Both the position numbers and the translations under genes were made by a program. A model generated the notes under the pieces. It was not told the origin of the DNA, made no database searches, and saw only the letters and a list, made by a program, of their open reading frames with translations. This document shows positions 22,771-35,559 of a DNA stretch of 64,000 bases, one piece after another (the stretch's first letter is position 1; each line of letters starts with the position of its first letter). Source of the DNA: Plectrocnemia conspersa. Lineage: Eukaryota > Arthropoda > Insecta > Trichoptera > Polycentropodidae. The DNA lies in contig VTFK01000270.1 in assembly GCA_009617715.1 (NCBI GenBank), positions 1 through 64,000 of the forward strand. The letters are read 5' to 3'.

Positions 22771-23569
22771 ATGCTTTACGATTGAAAGTGAATTGTCAAT
22801 TTATCTTACGATTTGCTTATTCACAGAAATATGACTAACTTTATGTAAAAGTAATCTCAAAAAGCTAGAATATAGTAGCAAAACTAATTTTATGTATAGA
22901 TAAGACAGAGAAAGGAGCAATACAAAATTAAAAAGAAAAATATTAAAAAACATCAACTAATAAGACTTATGCGTATTTTTACAAAATTTGACTAAAACTC
23001 ATTTTTTATGAAGAAAATGTCAAGATACATACGTTTTATAATAAAGAAGTATTTTCCTTACTTAATACTAAAATATTTACTAATAAACTGTTATTTTCCT
23101 TAAAGAAAATGTCAAGGGTTAAACCATAAATTTTGTTGATCATGAAGTCATTTTAGTTTCATAGGCAAGGTTTGCATTAATTTATGTAAAATATTCTGGT
23201 CGTCTATGAAAGCTTTAAAATATTATTTAACCTACCCATTCATTATTTTAATCTTGTATTATTTTATTTCCATTCATTCATTTTATTCTTAAAGCTTTTA
23301 TATTTTATTTATTATTTAAAAGGGTTGCTCTAATCTTAAAGCAAATAACTATTATTAAAATCAACTAAAATGATTTTAATTTCTGTTATTTATAGACTTT
23401 TTAATAAAGTTATAAGAACATTATTTTTTGTCTGTAATAGTAAGGATGCTATGTTTATTTTTGATTACGTTTATAGTAAAATAATTAATAATAATTTAAA
23501 TATATTTTTGAGTAATAAATTGCCACGTTGTTAAACTTTTGTATCAGATATAGAAGTTTAACAATGATG

Positions 23570-23790
23570 CAATAATGAGAGTAGTTATAAATTAAAATAG
23601 ATTTACTAATTGTAAAAATATGATTAATAGATTGGAATGGTTTTTTGTTAAAAAAATTTTATCAGAGTAAGTGGTTAATAAAAATTAAAGATGTACATAG
23701 ATTTAATACTAGAAATAGAGATAATTTAAGGATAGATAGATATAATAAAAGGACATACATCTTCTTGTGCAATTAAAAAAGCAATATACA
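23570..23790 (+). mobile_element. Relic of the FADD-type non-LTR element
   Basis: Plus-strand translation gives MINRLEWFFVKKIL and KIKDVHRFNTRNRDNLRIDR, matching the C-terminal blocks MIDRLEWLNVQEIL and KDVHKYNTRNRENLK of the element at 4524–5885 with the stretch between them deleted. Confidence 0.65.
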
Positions 23791-25120
23791 ATTAAAAAAG
23801 CATCTTTAGCTACTTGTATTGCGAATTTCGAAACTGATTTCAAAGATCTTTAGATATATCATTAATTCTTCTTTCAACTGTAATATTAGCAAGCGGTATC
23901 TGTTCGACACTGTGTTGCTTATTATTTTAACCAAATAAATAGCTGTTGAAAAAAATAAGCTTTTTTCTACTTTATATGTTTTTTACATAGTTTTATACTA
24001 TTTTACTTATAGAGTTATAGAGTTAATTATTTAAGACTTATTTATATTAACAATTTTACTAAATAATAATTTATATTATAGTTATTTTAATTTTGCCCCC
24101 CTTAGACTCAATACTAATTTTGGATAATTTCTAGAAAAATAATTTAATATTATTATTGAGTTATTAGTTATTAAACTTTGATATTCATTGGTGTCTGGTA
24201 TATTTAAACCGTGAATTTTTCATCTGAAAAATTATTTACACTACTGATCCAAATCTCAATATATTATTATGAATAATAGTATTTATTGATATTCAATGGA
24301 TGTTAAAATTACGAACGTGCGTCGTTTAAACGTGTGATCATATCTTTCGTGACCTTAGATTCACAGTTGTTCATGCAATTTATAAAGAGGTAATTCAAAT
24401 ACTTATTAAGTATAAAATTAAAAACCGTGTTTTTTCTATGTATTGAAAATTTATTGAATTTAGTTACTATATCAATATATATACAAATTATATAAGGTTG
24501 CAAATTAGTTTGTTAGTAGATTTTTATTTATATTCTTAATTATAATTTATAATTTTAAAAGTAAGTTTAAACATAAGCTTAAACCTTTTAAAATTATAAT
24601 AATAATAATTCAATTTAATATGTCATGAATCGGTTCATACAATTTGTCATTAACGTCGCTTACCCTATCTCAAAATTAGCGACAACATTTTTACTATTTA
24701 TTAAAATATTTAAATAGACAGAAACATATTGCTGATGAATTTTTTCAGTAATTTCCCTATACTACAAGCACTAATTTCAAAGAAAAATTCACGTTAATTG
24801 CAGTGCTGCCAACTGAGTACAAAAATCGCAGCTATTTTCATCAACATTGATCCTTTATTATCCGAATATCCCTCGATCTTTGAATTACTATGATTGCTTA
24901 AAGTTATTACTATTAGTTTTAAGGTTCTTTACACTTTTTCCTGTTTACCTAATCATACAAAATACGATACATAGAGATAAATTAATTATACACGTACATA
25001 TTATATATTATTATTTCATAATTGATTAAATTGAATAGCATATAATATATTAAAACTAAATCTGAATCTCACCTTGTGTTTGTTTTCATTTAAAAATCTC
25101 TTTGCCTAACGTTGTACGTG
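23791..25120. other. AT-rich intergenic DNA, no gene seen
   Basis: A/T-rich low-complexity sequence. Frames at 24309–24503 and 24847–25029 are A/T-driven. Confidence 0.5.
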
Positions 25121-25129
25121 AAAGGCTTG

Positions 25130-25430
25130 TAATAATTATTGGCGGCATTGCCTAGAACGGAAGTGACTCAAATACCATACGGCTTCGTAAGTGACGACTT
25201 TGTTACTCTGACCGCCAGTCTCATATATCACTTGGCAGCATCACGAAACGAGCAAGATCATTTTAATGTCGCGTGCTTAGTCCGTGGGAAAGGACCACAC
25301 CAACACGAGACTTTCAATAGCAAAGATCAAGAATTTGGAGCGGAAGGATCTCGAAACCAGACGTGGTGCATTGTCATATTAGGAAATTGCGGTTGAATGC
25401 AAAAGGTAACAGCTGTTACTCTATTGCACA
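25130..25430. promoter_or_regulatory. GC-elevated island
   Basis: Unique sequence with one 85-codon frame (25139–25396) that starts without ATG and shows no domain. Candidate regulatory element. Confidence 0.35.
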
Positions 25431-25844
25431 TTATTCTTGTTAACACTTTCAAATTAGACGCATCAATCAGTAGATTTGCGAGGCTTAGTCACGGTGAAGT
25501 GAAAAAAATTGACAATGAACATTTTCTGATTTGAATAGAGAAATTAAAGTATTACACAGTTTTCGGAAATATGTTTGAATCATGATTCACTGTGATGAAT
25601 GTCTTCTTTATATTTGTTAAATTAAATATTATTTATAAACTTTATAATCCTGCAGATCAAATTAGGACAGTGCAGTTTCTGACTTTGACTTAGAAAGTAA
25701 TTATTAGGAAACAAATGGCAAATATTCTAGATAGACTTGAGAATTGTGAAAATAATAAAAAACTGTTTCGACTGACACTAATCATCGATTATTTAATTAT
25801 TTTATTTAAAATAAGCTTAATTCAGTCATTTATTAGTGATTTTT

Positions 25845-26035
25845 TTACCATATCGCGATATTTATCAGTGAGATGATTGATCGGAATTATATTGTAGTTA
25901 TAAAATATTTACTATTTGGATCACACAGACAGAATAGAAAATAAAAAACCCACTATGTCTGATAGGGTATTCGAACCTAGGTCTTTCATGTTTTAGTCAT
26001 ATACTTAACATAACTGATATATCGTGCTGGTGATT
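25845..26035 (-). repeat. tRNA-derived SINE (family 2), minus copy
   Basis: Minus strand carries the B-box-like CTAGGTTCGAATACCC, then a body ending AATTCCGATCAATCATCT. The layout matches copies at 40140, 56755 and 57408. Confidence 0.6.
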
Positions 26036-26289
26036 GTATTTGTTTGTGAAAGTTTTTACATTGCTGCAAAATGTCTAAAAACAAATTTAAGAAAATAAAA
26101 ATAAAAATAAAAAATGAAATAAAATATCATACTTTTATTTTATTTTATTGAATAAGCCACACATTCGTCGTCCATTTAAAACCAACAATTTTAATGTTAA
26201 AGTAATATTATATTTTAAATATTCTAAAAAGGATGTTTCTTAAATCTTAACTGAGAAATAAAAATAAATTCATATTCAAATCAAAATTT

Positions 26290-26420
26290 AATAAAATAGT
26301 CGTTAAGAGACTGAGATAGTACGCGATTTGCGTCGCGTCGCTTAGCACTCCATCTGGCGGCTATTGGAACTGTCTCCTGTTTGCCCCTGCTGCCGTCTCA
26401 AATATGAATATAAACGTTGA
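26290..26420. other. Short CpG-containing patch
   Basis: A GC-richer patch with ACTGTCTCCTGTTT; CTGTCTCCTGTTTC recurs near 26759. Probably part of an unrecognised repeat; not assigned. Confidence 0.25.
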
Positions 26421-27069
26421 TAATACAATTTTATTTTTCTATTATAGTGATACTTGATTCTTGTTGAATAAAAGCCTTATATTTTTTGTCAAATAAATTT
26501 AATTGAATTTTGCAAAACAAAAAATTTCTCCTTGAAGACTTGAAAACCTACTTGAAAAATTAGAATTTTTTTTGTAGCAATGATAGCAAATTAGCTACAT
26601 ATATACATTTTCTCTGCTATTTGATCATTTTAATGTAGCCCAAATTTATCCTTTATATAAGAACTCATTTAATGACGATTTTTTTTAATTTTAAATTTCA
26701 ATCAAAGTCAGCTTAATAATATAATATTTAGTATTTATGGGAATTCCGGGCTTTTTTGCTGTCTCCTGTTTCGAGACTTGAACACTTTAAAATTAAAAAA
26801 AATACAGAGAAATTCTTATTTTCTACTAAAAAAGTTGTCTGAAATAAGTTCACTAGAAATGCTTGCAGCGCTGAAATAAAAAAATAAAGAAAAAATAAAT
26901 TATCAGCTCATTAGTTTATTACATTTTTTAATATAAGCCATAATAATATGTTGCTAATAAAAACTATTTTCGAAGTTGCTTCTAAAAATATTTTTAAATA
27001 TTAAGGAAAAATTATTAGAACATATTTTTAATTTAAGTAATTCAGAATCAAATACTAAAATTATTAATT

Positions 27070-27268
27070 CAATGACCATTGTTTATTATTTATATTGTAT
27101 AACGTTGATAATCGAAGAATAATTTAATATATCGTATCGTATTTAATATATCGTTGTTTATTATTTATTAATATATCGTTGATAATCGAAGAATATTAAT
27201 AAATAATTATTTCAAAGAACATTGTTTAATATTTAATTTATATAACGTTGATAATCGAAGAATAATTT
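27070..27268 (+). repeat. Degenerate short tandem repeat, three units
   Basis: CGTTGATAATCGAAGAAT occurs at 27103–27120, 27177–27194 and 27246–27263. Around the first and third, about 55 bp of flank (ATTGTTTA... to AATAATTTAA) is also shared, giving a unit of about 70 bp. Confidence 0.65.
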
Positions 27269-28789
27269 AACAAATATTTAATTAACAATTAGAAAAAATT
27301 TACAGTAACAAATAATAAAAATAGTCACCACAATAGATTTTAAATTGGCTCAAATACTCAACCGTATATTTATATTAATTTTGCTCAAAATTTAGCCAAC
27401 ATCAACGGAAAGCAAGCGTGTATTCTTAACTCTCTGATTTGTTCCTAAATGCATTGGTCTTTCTAAAAACTAATTTTATCCAGAAAAAATAAAATATAAT
27501 AATTCAAAAATACTGTTTTGTTTACAAATTTAAAATTGCGTTTTTTGTACTACGTATAATTAATAAATAAATTTACCAAAATATTATTTTTTTTTAGTTT
27601 TTTTTTACAAAATTAATATGTATGCTGTTTTACACACATATATACATACAAATATTTATGAAAAATATTTTATCAATAAGCAAGCAAAAGTCCCGATTTC
27701 CGTAAATACCGAGGATTCGACTTTTTTGCCTCGATTTCCGGGACTTTAGAATTCCTAGTTGAATCGTTATAATTGCAAAAATAATATAACTACATATATT
27801 CTAGTGCGAATTAGCAAAAAAATCGTTAATATTATATTTTTAGCTATTATTATCTTATATTTTATTTTTATTTAATTTTAAATCAAATATATGACTCAAA
27901 TTTTACAACAAATTAATTGTTAATTAAAAATATTTACCTTTAAAAATAATAAAGCAGTTGTTTGAATCTGTAATGCTAATAAACTATCATAAACCGTTTG
28001 GTTATAATAATGAATTTAATGCGAAATTATCTTTGTTTAACATTGCTCGTATTTAATAAAGATAATGAATGATATTTTTTTCTAATGTGCATAGTGAGAC
28101 ACTCAAGTGTGAAATTAAGGGTATGAGACATGCTCTCAATTAAAATGATTTACGTTGATGATCAGGATATTTTTGGGGGTCAAAGGTATTGTTAAAACTC
28201 AGACATGTATAATTACCAGCTGTCTTTGTTAAATTAAATTACTTTAAATATATATTTTTTATTATTAACAATGATCATCTTACCACAGTTGATAAATTAA
28301 TTCGTAATTATAGTAGACTATAAAAAAGTTTATTAAGTCTACACACATGTCCTAAATTTACATTAACCACAATTCTTGGAACCCCCGTGTAAAACGATCA
28401 CTTGTTTTAATATTTGTTTCTACAAAATTGACAACACAAGTGAGGATACACTAAAATAATATTTATATTTGCACACTAATGGCTTCGCGCAGAAGTAATT
28501 TATCAATCGATTTGTCGAGGAAAATCTAAAGCTATGTTAAGTTATTATTATATGGTATCAAATAAGCGTACTTCTGTATATAATAATAATTTAATAATAA
28601 AGGTATTGGATTGATAAATATGAAAATAGGCGTTAAATGTTGACTAATCATTTGCGTGATATTATTGCATATTAAAAAAATATTAATAATACTGATTGTG
28701 CAAAAGCAGGTGATACTGCCCACCCACAAACTAAAGCGGCACGTTCTATCTATATAATAATAAAACAAACTTGAAAGACTACACAATGG

Positions 28790-29190
28790 GACATAACCTT
28801 CGATGGCGCTGCCAAAAGATTCTTTTTGGGTGCATTCATTCCGTTATTATCGTTTGACAAACGGTCTAATTCTAACGCATATACACACTCATATATATCA
28901 GCATTATATTTTAGTACCTTCAGTATACCACCGGTGCTACAATGGCCGATTCGATTCGGCACTTATTGTGCACGTCAAAACAGACTGCCCTCAGCCCGAG
29001 CAGGGTGTTAACACACATCCCTGTTACAAAAGCGGTCTTTGTTGGAGAATCTGCTTGGTATGAAGACGTAACGAATGGTCGCTAAAGGAATGGGCGATCT
29101 GTTATTAGTGCTAAAATAAATGACAAGCCTCCTGAAGGGATGAATGAAGGGTAGGTAAGACACCTGTATTTTTTGTCCGGGTATTGTCTA
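28790..29190. promoter_or_regulatory. GC-elevated noncoding island
   Basis: Overlapping frames on both strands (28803–29063 plus, 28750–28962 minus) with no domain. Candidate regulatory DNA. Confidence 0.35.
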
Positions 29191-30300
29191 ATTATATGGC
29201 TCTATATAATAGCAATAGTGAATGGGCATCATTCTATTATGATTGAGATGTGTGAAATTTAAAGATAATGGCTGAATAATACTAGAAAAAATAGTTACGA
29301 TGGATTTTTTATGAATCAATCAGAACTAATAAAAATTTCTTATAAGGTCATGCGAATGTTTACAAAATTTATAGTATTTAATATTTATATTACACAAATG
29401 ACATAATATAAGAGAAATGGCAATGATTATCTGAAAAATTATTTGCACATTATTCTTTGTCGAATATATAAAGAACCATGACGTTTTTATATTTATATTA
29501 AATGTTCCTTATTAAATAAAGAATAAAAATAAAATTAATTATGTTTTTATCAAATTAACTACAACATGTATTATAGGATAAGCTAAAATAAAACCTATTA
29601 TAAACTTGTTGAATCAAGACTATAAAAAAATTGTTTCAGGAAAAAGGTATAACCTTTAAAAATATTATATAATATATTATTAGAAAGTCTTCTAAATAAA
29701 TATGATCCAAACATTGCTGTAGATTATTTACATTTTTTTTTTAATACTAGTATTTAAAATATCTACATTAAAACTCGATCCAATCATTTAATATTTTGAA
29801 GTAATTCGTTGCAAACTTAAATTTTATTACTTGCTTTTTCCTTATTTATTTTTAAATATGAGTAATGTTTTATACATTAATATATAAATAAACGTTTTCT
29901 TATCTTCATAACTTAAATTTAGAATATGACTTAATTAATTTATTAACTACTTGTAAAATATAATATCTTGATTAATATTAAAGAAAAAAGTCACAATTTA
30001 AAATATTTAAAGTATTCCATATATGAGAAGAAATTTTTATGATTTCGCGTGCTATTCATTTTTAGTTGAACTGTTGCAGTTCATATTTTTTATTTTTCCT
30101 GGTACTACTATTGTGCTTAGCATGGCAATTATTATTAGTCGTGTTAGAGGCATAGTTTGTGTTTGACAACTAAGTAGTGACGACGCATTTTGTCACGTTC
30201 GGTAATTTCTTCATTTTAACTCTTAAAATAGTATGCAAAACAGTTTATATGAAATTTGTTTTAACTACCTTGGAATTAACTTTCAAACTCTTATATTAAA
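29191..30300. other. AT-rich intergenic DNA, no gene seen
   Basis: Low-complexity A/T-rich sequence without long frames or recognisable repeats. Confidence 0.5.
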
Positions 30301-30600
30301 AACATAAATGTGATTATAGTAATTATTCTTGATTTCCCAGCGAAAGCAATCCTATTTGGATTCGATACATGTATTTGTGCTATGTAGGTTGCATCGTCGA
30401 TTTCCATACTTTTGCGGCTTGAGATTTCAAAAAATAAAAAACCCAATAGTGCCAAAGTGATCCAAACGGATGTGCAGATGTGTTTGGACCCGAAATGAAC
30501 TCTTTTAATTTAGCACACGTACAGTTGCGGTTGACGCATGTTGCTTGCCATGCGCAAAATCATTTATTATCCGAGTAAAAGTTAAAGCACATATATCTCA
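30300..30600. promoter_or_regulatory. GC-elevated noncoding island
   Basis: Unique sequence with no long frame, contrasting with A/T-rich flanks. Candidate regulatory element. Confidence 0.35.
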
Positions 30601-32030
30601 AATAGTTATATATAAAAATGACCACTTCGCATGTTTGTATGCTTGAGGTATAAGCATTGTATTTTAAGCATAAGCGTAGTAACGTGAAAATGTAGGAGCT
30701 GGTTTCAAAATTTCTACGTTCATTTTTCATCTCGCAAACAATATTTATAATATATAAAAAAGGACTTTCCTTATAAAAATATTTATTTTAAAATAAAATT
30801 ACTCATCAAATCCTACTTGAATTATATAAATAAATATTACTCGCGATATTATTATAGTCTTAATTTAAACCCATAATAAAAATTCCATTCGTTTGAGTGC
30901 TTATTAAAGGACATTATTTATTTATTTTTCCTTAAACACTAGACTCATAAATATGGAATTAGTTCTCTCGAGCAATGGTTTCATATCTCCTAGTATTAAT
31001 TATATATATTTTTTAATAAAACAGAATCTGTATATTTGGACATTAAGCAATTCTTATAATTCTTATATTTCCTTCTTTATCCTTTCTCCCAGCAACTAAT
31101 CACTTGGAGAAAGAAAAATAAAAATAACAAGTTTCTGTATGTCTCTGTTTATAGTATGTTTAATTAAGTCAAATTAAAGTCTTATCTCTATCTTTTTATA
31201 CAATAGGTTGGTTGATTTTTCACTTTTGTTAGTAATCATGATATTGCTTATGTTAATTATATCAATTTGTTTAGTTATAACATTGCGGTTTAGCAGATTT
31301 CTTGGCAATATATTGGGGTGAGTTTTTATTCTGCTCAAATATTGTTCACTTATTTTTTAATTGTTTCTTTTACACTGAACTTAGGCAAAAACATATATAA
31401 TGTCCTATACATGATTTTCACTTATATTATTGATTTATACGACTGATCTAACGTGCTACTAACCCTTTCGCAGGTAAGCAAGAAGAGTCGTTTAATGTGA
31501 CAAGAATTCATATTAATTCACAGGAAAGTAAATTCTTTATTCATGTGTAATTTATGTAGTAATGTTTGAAGGAAAATTAAAATAATTATATTGATAAGTG
31601 TGGAAAGATACGATATGACTAGGAACTGATTGATATTAATAAACATATTTTTTACATGATTAATATTAATCAAAGTTTGTGGTCTGCTAAACATAAAAGT
31701 AAAACATTTAAATTGCACAATGCTAAGTTTTCAATATTTTTGTTTTTTGTTTGGATGCACATATTAGAATTTTATGTTTGAAAAATTATAAGAAAGAAAC
31801 ACAAATATTTAATTTGTTGGAGAACGTATTAAAATATTTTTGGCAGTATTTATATATTTTTTTAAAATGACTTTTGACTAGAAATTTACTGTTGTTTATC
31901 ATTTCTTGAGATATTAAAATTTTCATTTTAACTTCTCGATTTTCTCAAGAATTCTCGAGAAATTTTGATGAATAGAAAGATATATATTATATTATATAGT
32001 ATTTGATTATAACATATTATTGATGAACAG
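30601..32030. other. AT-rich intergenic DNA, no gene seen
   Basis: Low-complexity A/T-rich sequence. The motif CTAACCCTTTCGCAGG near 31459 resembles a piggyBac end, but no partner end was found. Confidence 0.45.
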
Positions 32031-32070
32031 AGCACTGGATGATCGTTGAAGAAAATTATGATTTGTTATA

Positions 32071-32268
32071 ATGGAAGAACCGGAACGGATTGATCCACTT
32101 CAATTGATTACGGAGCGTAGATTTACAAAGAAATTTTGGGTTCCTTTCGTAGAGAAAATTATCAATAACAGCTGTAGCTACTGCACGTTTTCATATTTCA
32201 AACAAGAAAAAGATAAAAAGCCTTTTTATATTATTGATTTTCACCGACAAACGAATTTTATGCCGTAA
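32071..32268 (+). pseudogene. Possible transposase N-terminal relic
   Basis: ATG-led 65-codon frame starting MEEPERIDPLQLITERRFTK. The acidic start and the ERRF..KF pattern recall the N-terminus of Harbinger-type (HARBI1-like) proteins. No downstream catalytic DDE motif is visible. Weak. Confidence 0.25.
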
Positions 32269-32358
32269 CTATGTATGGAAAGCCCCCATACATTTTTAAA
32301 ATCTACCGATTCCCACGTGTAGTTGTTTCTTCTTATCTGATTATTAATGAGGTGATTC

Positions 32359-32625
32359 AGTGGCGTAGCTAGGGTATGTGTCGCCCAGGGCGATCATTAA
32401 AATTGCCGCCCCCCCGCCATATATTTTTGCAGAATCATAAAATCAGCATTTCTTAAAATAATAAATTGGTTATTATTAAGTTTTTGGTATTTGTGGATTT
32501 ATATATGTTTTAGTGCATTCAGGGTTAAGAATCACACTGGACGATCCCATCGCGAATATGCCGCCTCCAAGCAAGTGCCGCCCGGGGCGGCCCAACCCCT
32601 CCGCCCCACCATAGCTACGCCACTG
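32359..32625. mobile_element. hAT-like MITE with 8-bp target-site duplication
   Basis: Inverted termini CAGTGGCGTAGCTAGGGT and ACCATAGCTACGCCACTG (18 bp, one mismatch) are flanked by the exact 8-bp duplication AGGTGATT (32351–32358 and 32626–32633). Total 267 bp, GC-rich ends, no ORF. Eight-base duplications and CAG...CTG ends are hAT hallmarks; the transposase would have come from elsewhere. Confidence 0.9.
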
Positions 32626-33349
32626 AGGTGATTACCAAATCAAATATAACCTTGATTAGAGTAAATAATTTTTTACTATTCGAATACTTTTGATCTCTAT
32701 TAAAAAAAGTATTAAAATTTTCATACATATTGCATGGACTCATTTTTTTTATGCAGCAGCATAAAAATGGCAGCGGCTGTAAAACATTTAAAAATATTTG
32801 TACAGACTTAATTTTTAACCAAAAAGTCTATGAATTTTTTTTGAAATTAGCAAACCTCTCAAGAAATGAGAATTTTCAATTTGTCAATTTTATAGAAGAA
32901 AAACTACTTCTGACTATGTTTAAAGCTTTAAATGCAGACAACTGACCAATATATAATACTTTATATGTAATCATCGACTTTTCTCATTCAACAAATTTTC
33001 TTTGCTTATCGTGAAATTTTCATCTGATATTTATCTTTTACATTTATCAAAATATTCATACACATTTCTTATGCTTGTATAGATTGCTTAAATGTGTATT
33101 TTTTTATTGCTTAATAGTTTAATTTTCATAAATATATATATACCTATAAATTAATAATTTAATAGATAATATTAAAATACAGCATCTAGCTTATCAACTT
33201 CAACATTTAAATAAAACTTAATTATTAGCTTAACTTTAATGGCAGATGTATTTGAGTAGCCATTTGTATGTTTTGATAGGCTGTTATAATATCAGGTAGA
33301 TATGTATAATTTACTTATTACATCTTAAATAAATTAAAATATAATAGAA

Positions 33350-33830
33350 ACCTTCATTCTGCGTTGCGAGCTCTTGCGCTACATAGTTCGACCATTTACA
33401 AACTATACTGAATTTTTTCGCCTCGAGCTCAATACGCCCAATCCCAAACCCGACCCTGCACACCATAAACACACATTAAAAACCGCATTCGCATCGCAAC
33501 AAAGCCCTCTTTTATCATATCTAATGAACCGCATCGTGATTAATACACGAGCGAATAGGCAACAGAAGTCTCCGATTACGCCCCCCATTGTCTTCCGTTT
33601 GTCTGACGCCATATTCGGTTTTGTGTCCGTTTTTTTCGCCTCTCCTTATCCTTATTTGCCATTTTACTACTTCTGGTCGTCGATTTACGACAAGCGCTTT
33701 CTTGAATGAATATTGTATCCTCAGATTTGGTTACACGCCCGTCGAAGCTTGAATACCCTATGATGATCTTTTTTGTCTGTTTACTAAAAGCTACACCATG
33801 TGAGAATCGCCACGTTCATTCATCTATTTA
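33350..33830. promoter_or_regulatory. GC-elevated noncoding island
   Basis: Frames run on both strands (33374–33709 plus, 33403–33612 minus) with no domain. Unique sequence between A/T-rich flanks; candidate enhancer-like block. Confidence 0.4.
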
Positions 33831-34138
33831 TATCTAATAATAATAATATTTTTTGAAGAAACATATAATACATTGTTAAATATATCATAAATCGTGCTAT
33901 TGACGTCTGCCATATTGTTTTATTAGCATGTGTATATATGCTTACATTTCATCGAGCGTTAATGTGGTTTTGTACAATCTGAAATAATAAGAGTAGACAA
34001 ATAGGCTTCATTTTATTGTTGATTAGCAACTCAATTTAAAAATTGCTATTCTTGAGGGATATTATAGTTGAACATTGCGGTCGTATCTGGCACAGGTTTC
34101 GTTAGCCTTACAGGAATTAAAATTTTAGAATCACATAT

Positions 34139-34181
34139 GTATGTGTATATATATATATATATTATATATATACACATATTC
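34139..34181. repeat. (TA)n microsatellite forming a hairpin
   Basis: ATGTGTATATATATATATAT faces ATATATATACACATAT across a short loop, making an almost perfect palindrome. Confidence 0.7.
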
Positions 34182-34189
34182 TATAATAG

Positions 34190-34640
34190 GACAATCTGCG
34201 TGTGAATATCGCACAAAGTTCCTTTTCATGCCTATTTTTGAATGAGCGAATTCTTCAGGCCGTTGTCAAACAAAGATCGCGGCGTTCCTCAGATGAGAAT
34301 CGATCATTGTTGTTAGTCAGGTACAAAGAGTTGTTCTTATAATACACTTGACAAAAATTTGAAAGATATTTCACAAGTTTTATACGTGGCCCGGAGAAGC
34401 AGTGGAGAAGGACCTCATCGGCAGCCGTTTGTACTGACGTGTGAGGTCCCAACTCAGCGGGGGCACTTTGGGGCCCTGAAAAAGATACCACTAACGAGGA
34501 TCACATTTTATTTCACCTTTTCTCAAATCGACCCAACACCTTTGTGCGGCGATTTAAATTATTTAAAACATTGTGTGAATAAAATTTCAATAATTGAATT
34601 AAAAAAACGCGAGCCCCGGGTCGTTTTGACGCATTAAAAA
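34190..34640. promoter_or_regulatory. GC-elevated noncoding island
   Basis: Opposing frames (34255–34491 minus, 34359–34637 plus) over the same bases, neither with a recognisable domain. Candidate regulatory element. Confidence 0.35.
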
Positions 34641-34881
34641 AATGTTAGCATCAATCCGTTTCATAAATTATATCCTTGTTGGAACAAACTTTTTGTATTT
34701 CCTTTTTATGGCATGCATATGACAGGGATATATTTATTCAATAATAACATTGACATATTGTATTGATTGTTTAATAAATTCAAGCTAATCGTTAATTTCT
34801 CTGTTAATTTCATTAGCAAAAAGTAGGTATATATTAAAATATAAATCAATGCGTAAAGTGGAGTAAGCACAATTAACAAAG

Positions 34882-34960
34882 TTGGAATAACGTAGTCCGT
34901 AACGTCTCTTCTAATAACACTGAGGTTGCGGGTTCGAGCCCCGGCAGCTGACTCGAATTA
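34882..34960 (+). repeat. tRNA-derived SINE fragment (family 1), plus copy
   Basis: GTAGTCCGTAACGTCTC followed by GAGGTTGCGGGTTCGAGCCC, the same head and B-box as the minus copy at 4447–4521. Not a functional tRNA: no acceptor stem pairs across it. Confidence 0.6.
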
Positions 34961-35550
34961 TTTTATATGAAAAATTAGTTTTAATATTTGAATCTATTCC
35001 TTTATAAAACATGAATAGTTATTTTTGTTATAATATTATAAATAAAACGCGGTACTGTAAATATTATATTTTTAAAGAGATAATTATTATAATTAAAAAA
35101 ATTATATCAAATGATTTTTAGTGTAGGAAGAAAATAAAACACTCTTCTCTGTAATCCATAGTATTAAATGAAAAACTGACCATTGCATTGTGTAGATAAA
35201 TAATTACTAATCATTTACTTCATACACATTAAAGTTAATTATTATATAGTCAATAATTTGTATAATTATATATTAAATAAAATTGTAACAATCCCATGAT
35301 TTGGAATTTTGCCTTTAATATATGTTAAATAAAGCTCCATAATTAGTTTTTTTAAAAGCATTCCAGTATAATTTCATACGAGCCGTATTTTCTTAAATAG
35401 GCGTTTTTATAATAAATTTATTTTTAGAGGGCGTGCTGTATATAAATGATTTTATACTGTCGAATGATATATTTCTGGGTTTGTTAATGGTTTTCTGTGG
35501 CATATCTGCAAATATCAATAGTTCAAGATCTAATGTATATTTTTATTTAT
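34961..35550. other. AT-rich intergenic DNA, no gene seen
   Basis: Low-complexity A/T-rich sequence with no recognisable element. Confidence 0.45.
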
Positions 35551-35559
35551 TACAAAAGC

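Noticed and set aside
33374..33709. 111-codon plus frame
   Set aside because: No domain, competing minus frame, no promoter or splice context.
34882..34960. tRNA gene
   Set aside because: Only a B-box-like segment is tRNA-like; no acceptor stem or anticodon arm pairs, and a second copy exists at 4447–4521, so it is a SINE.
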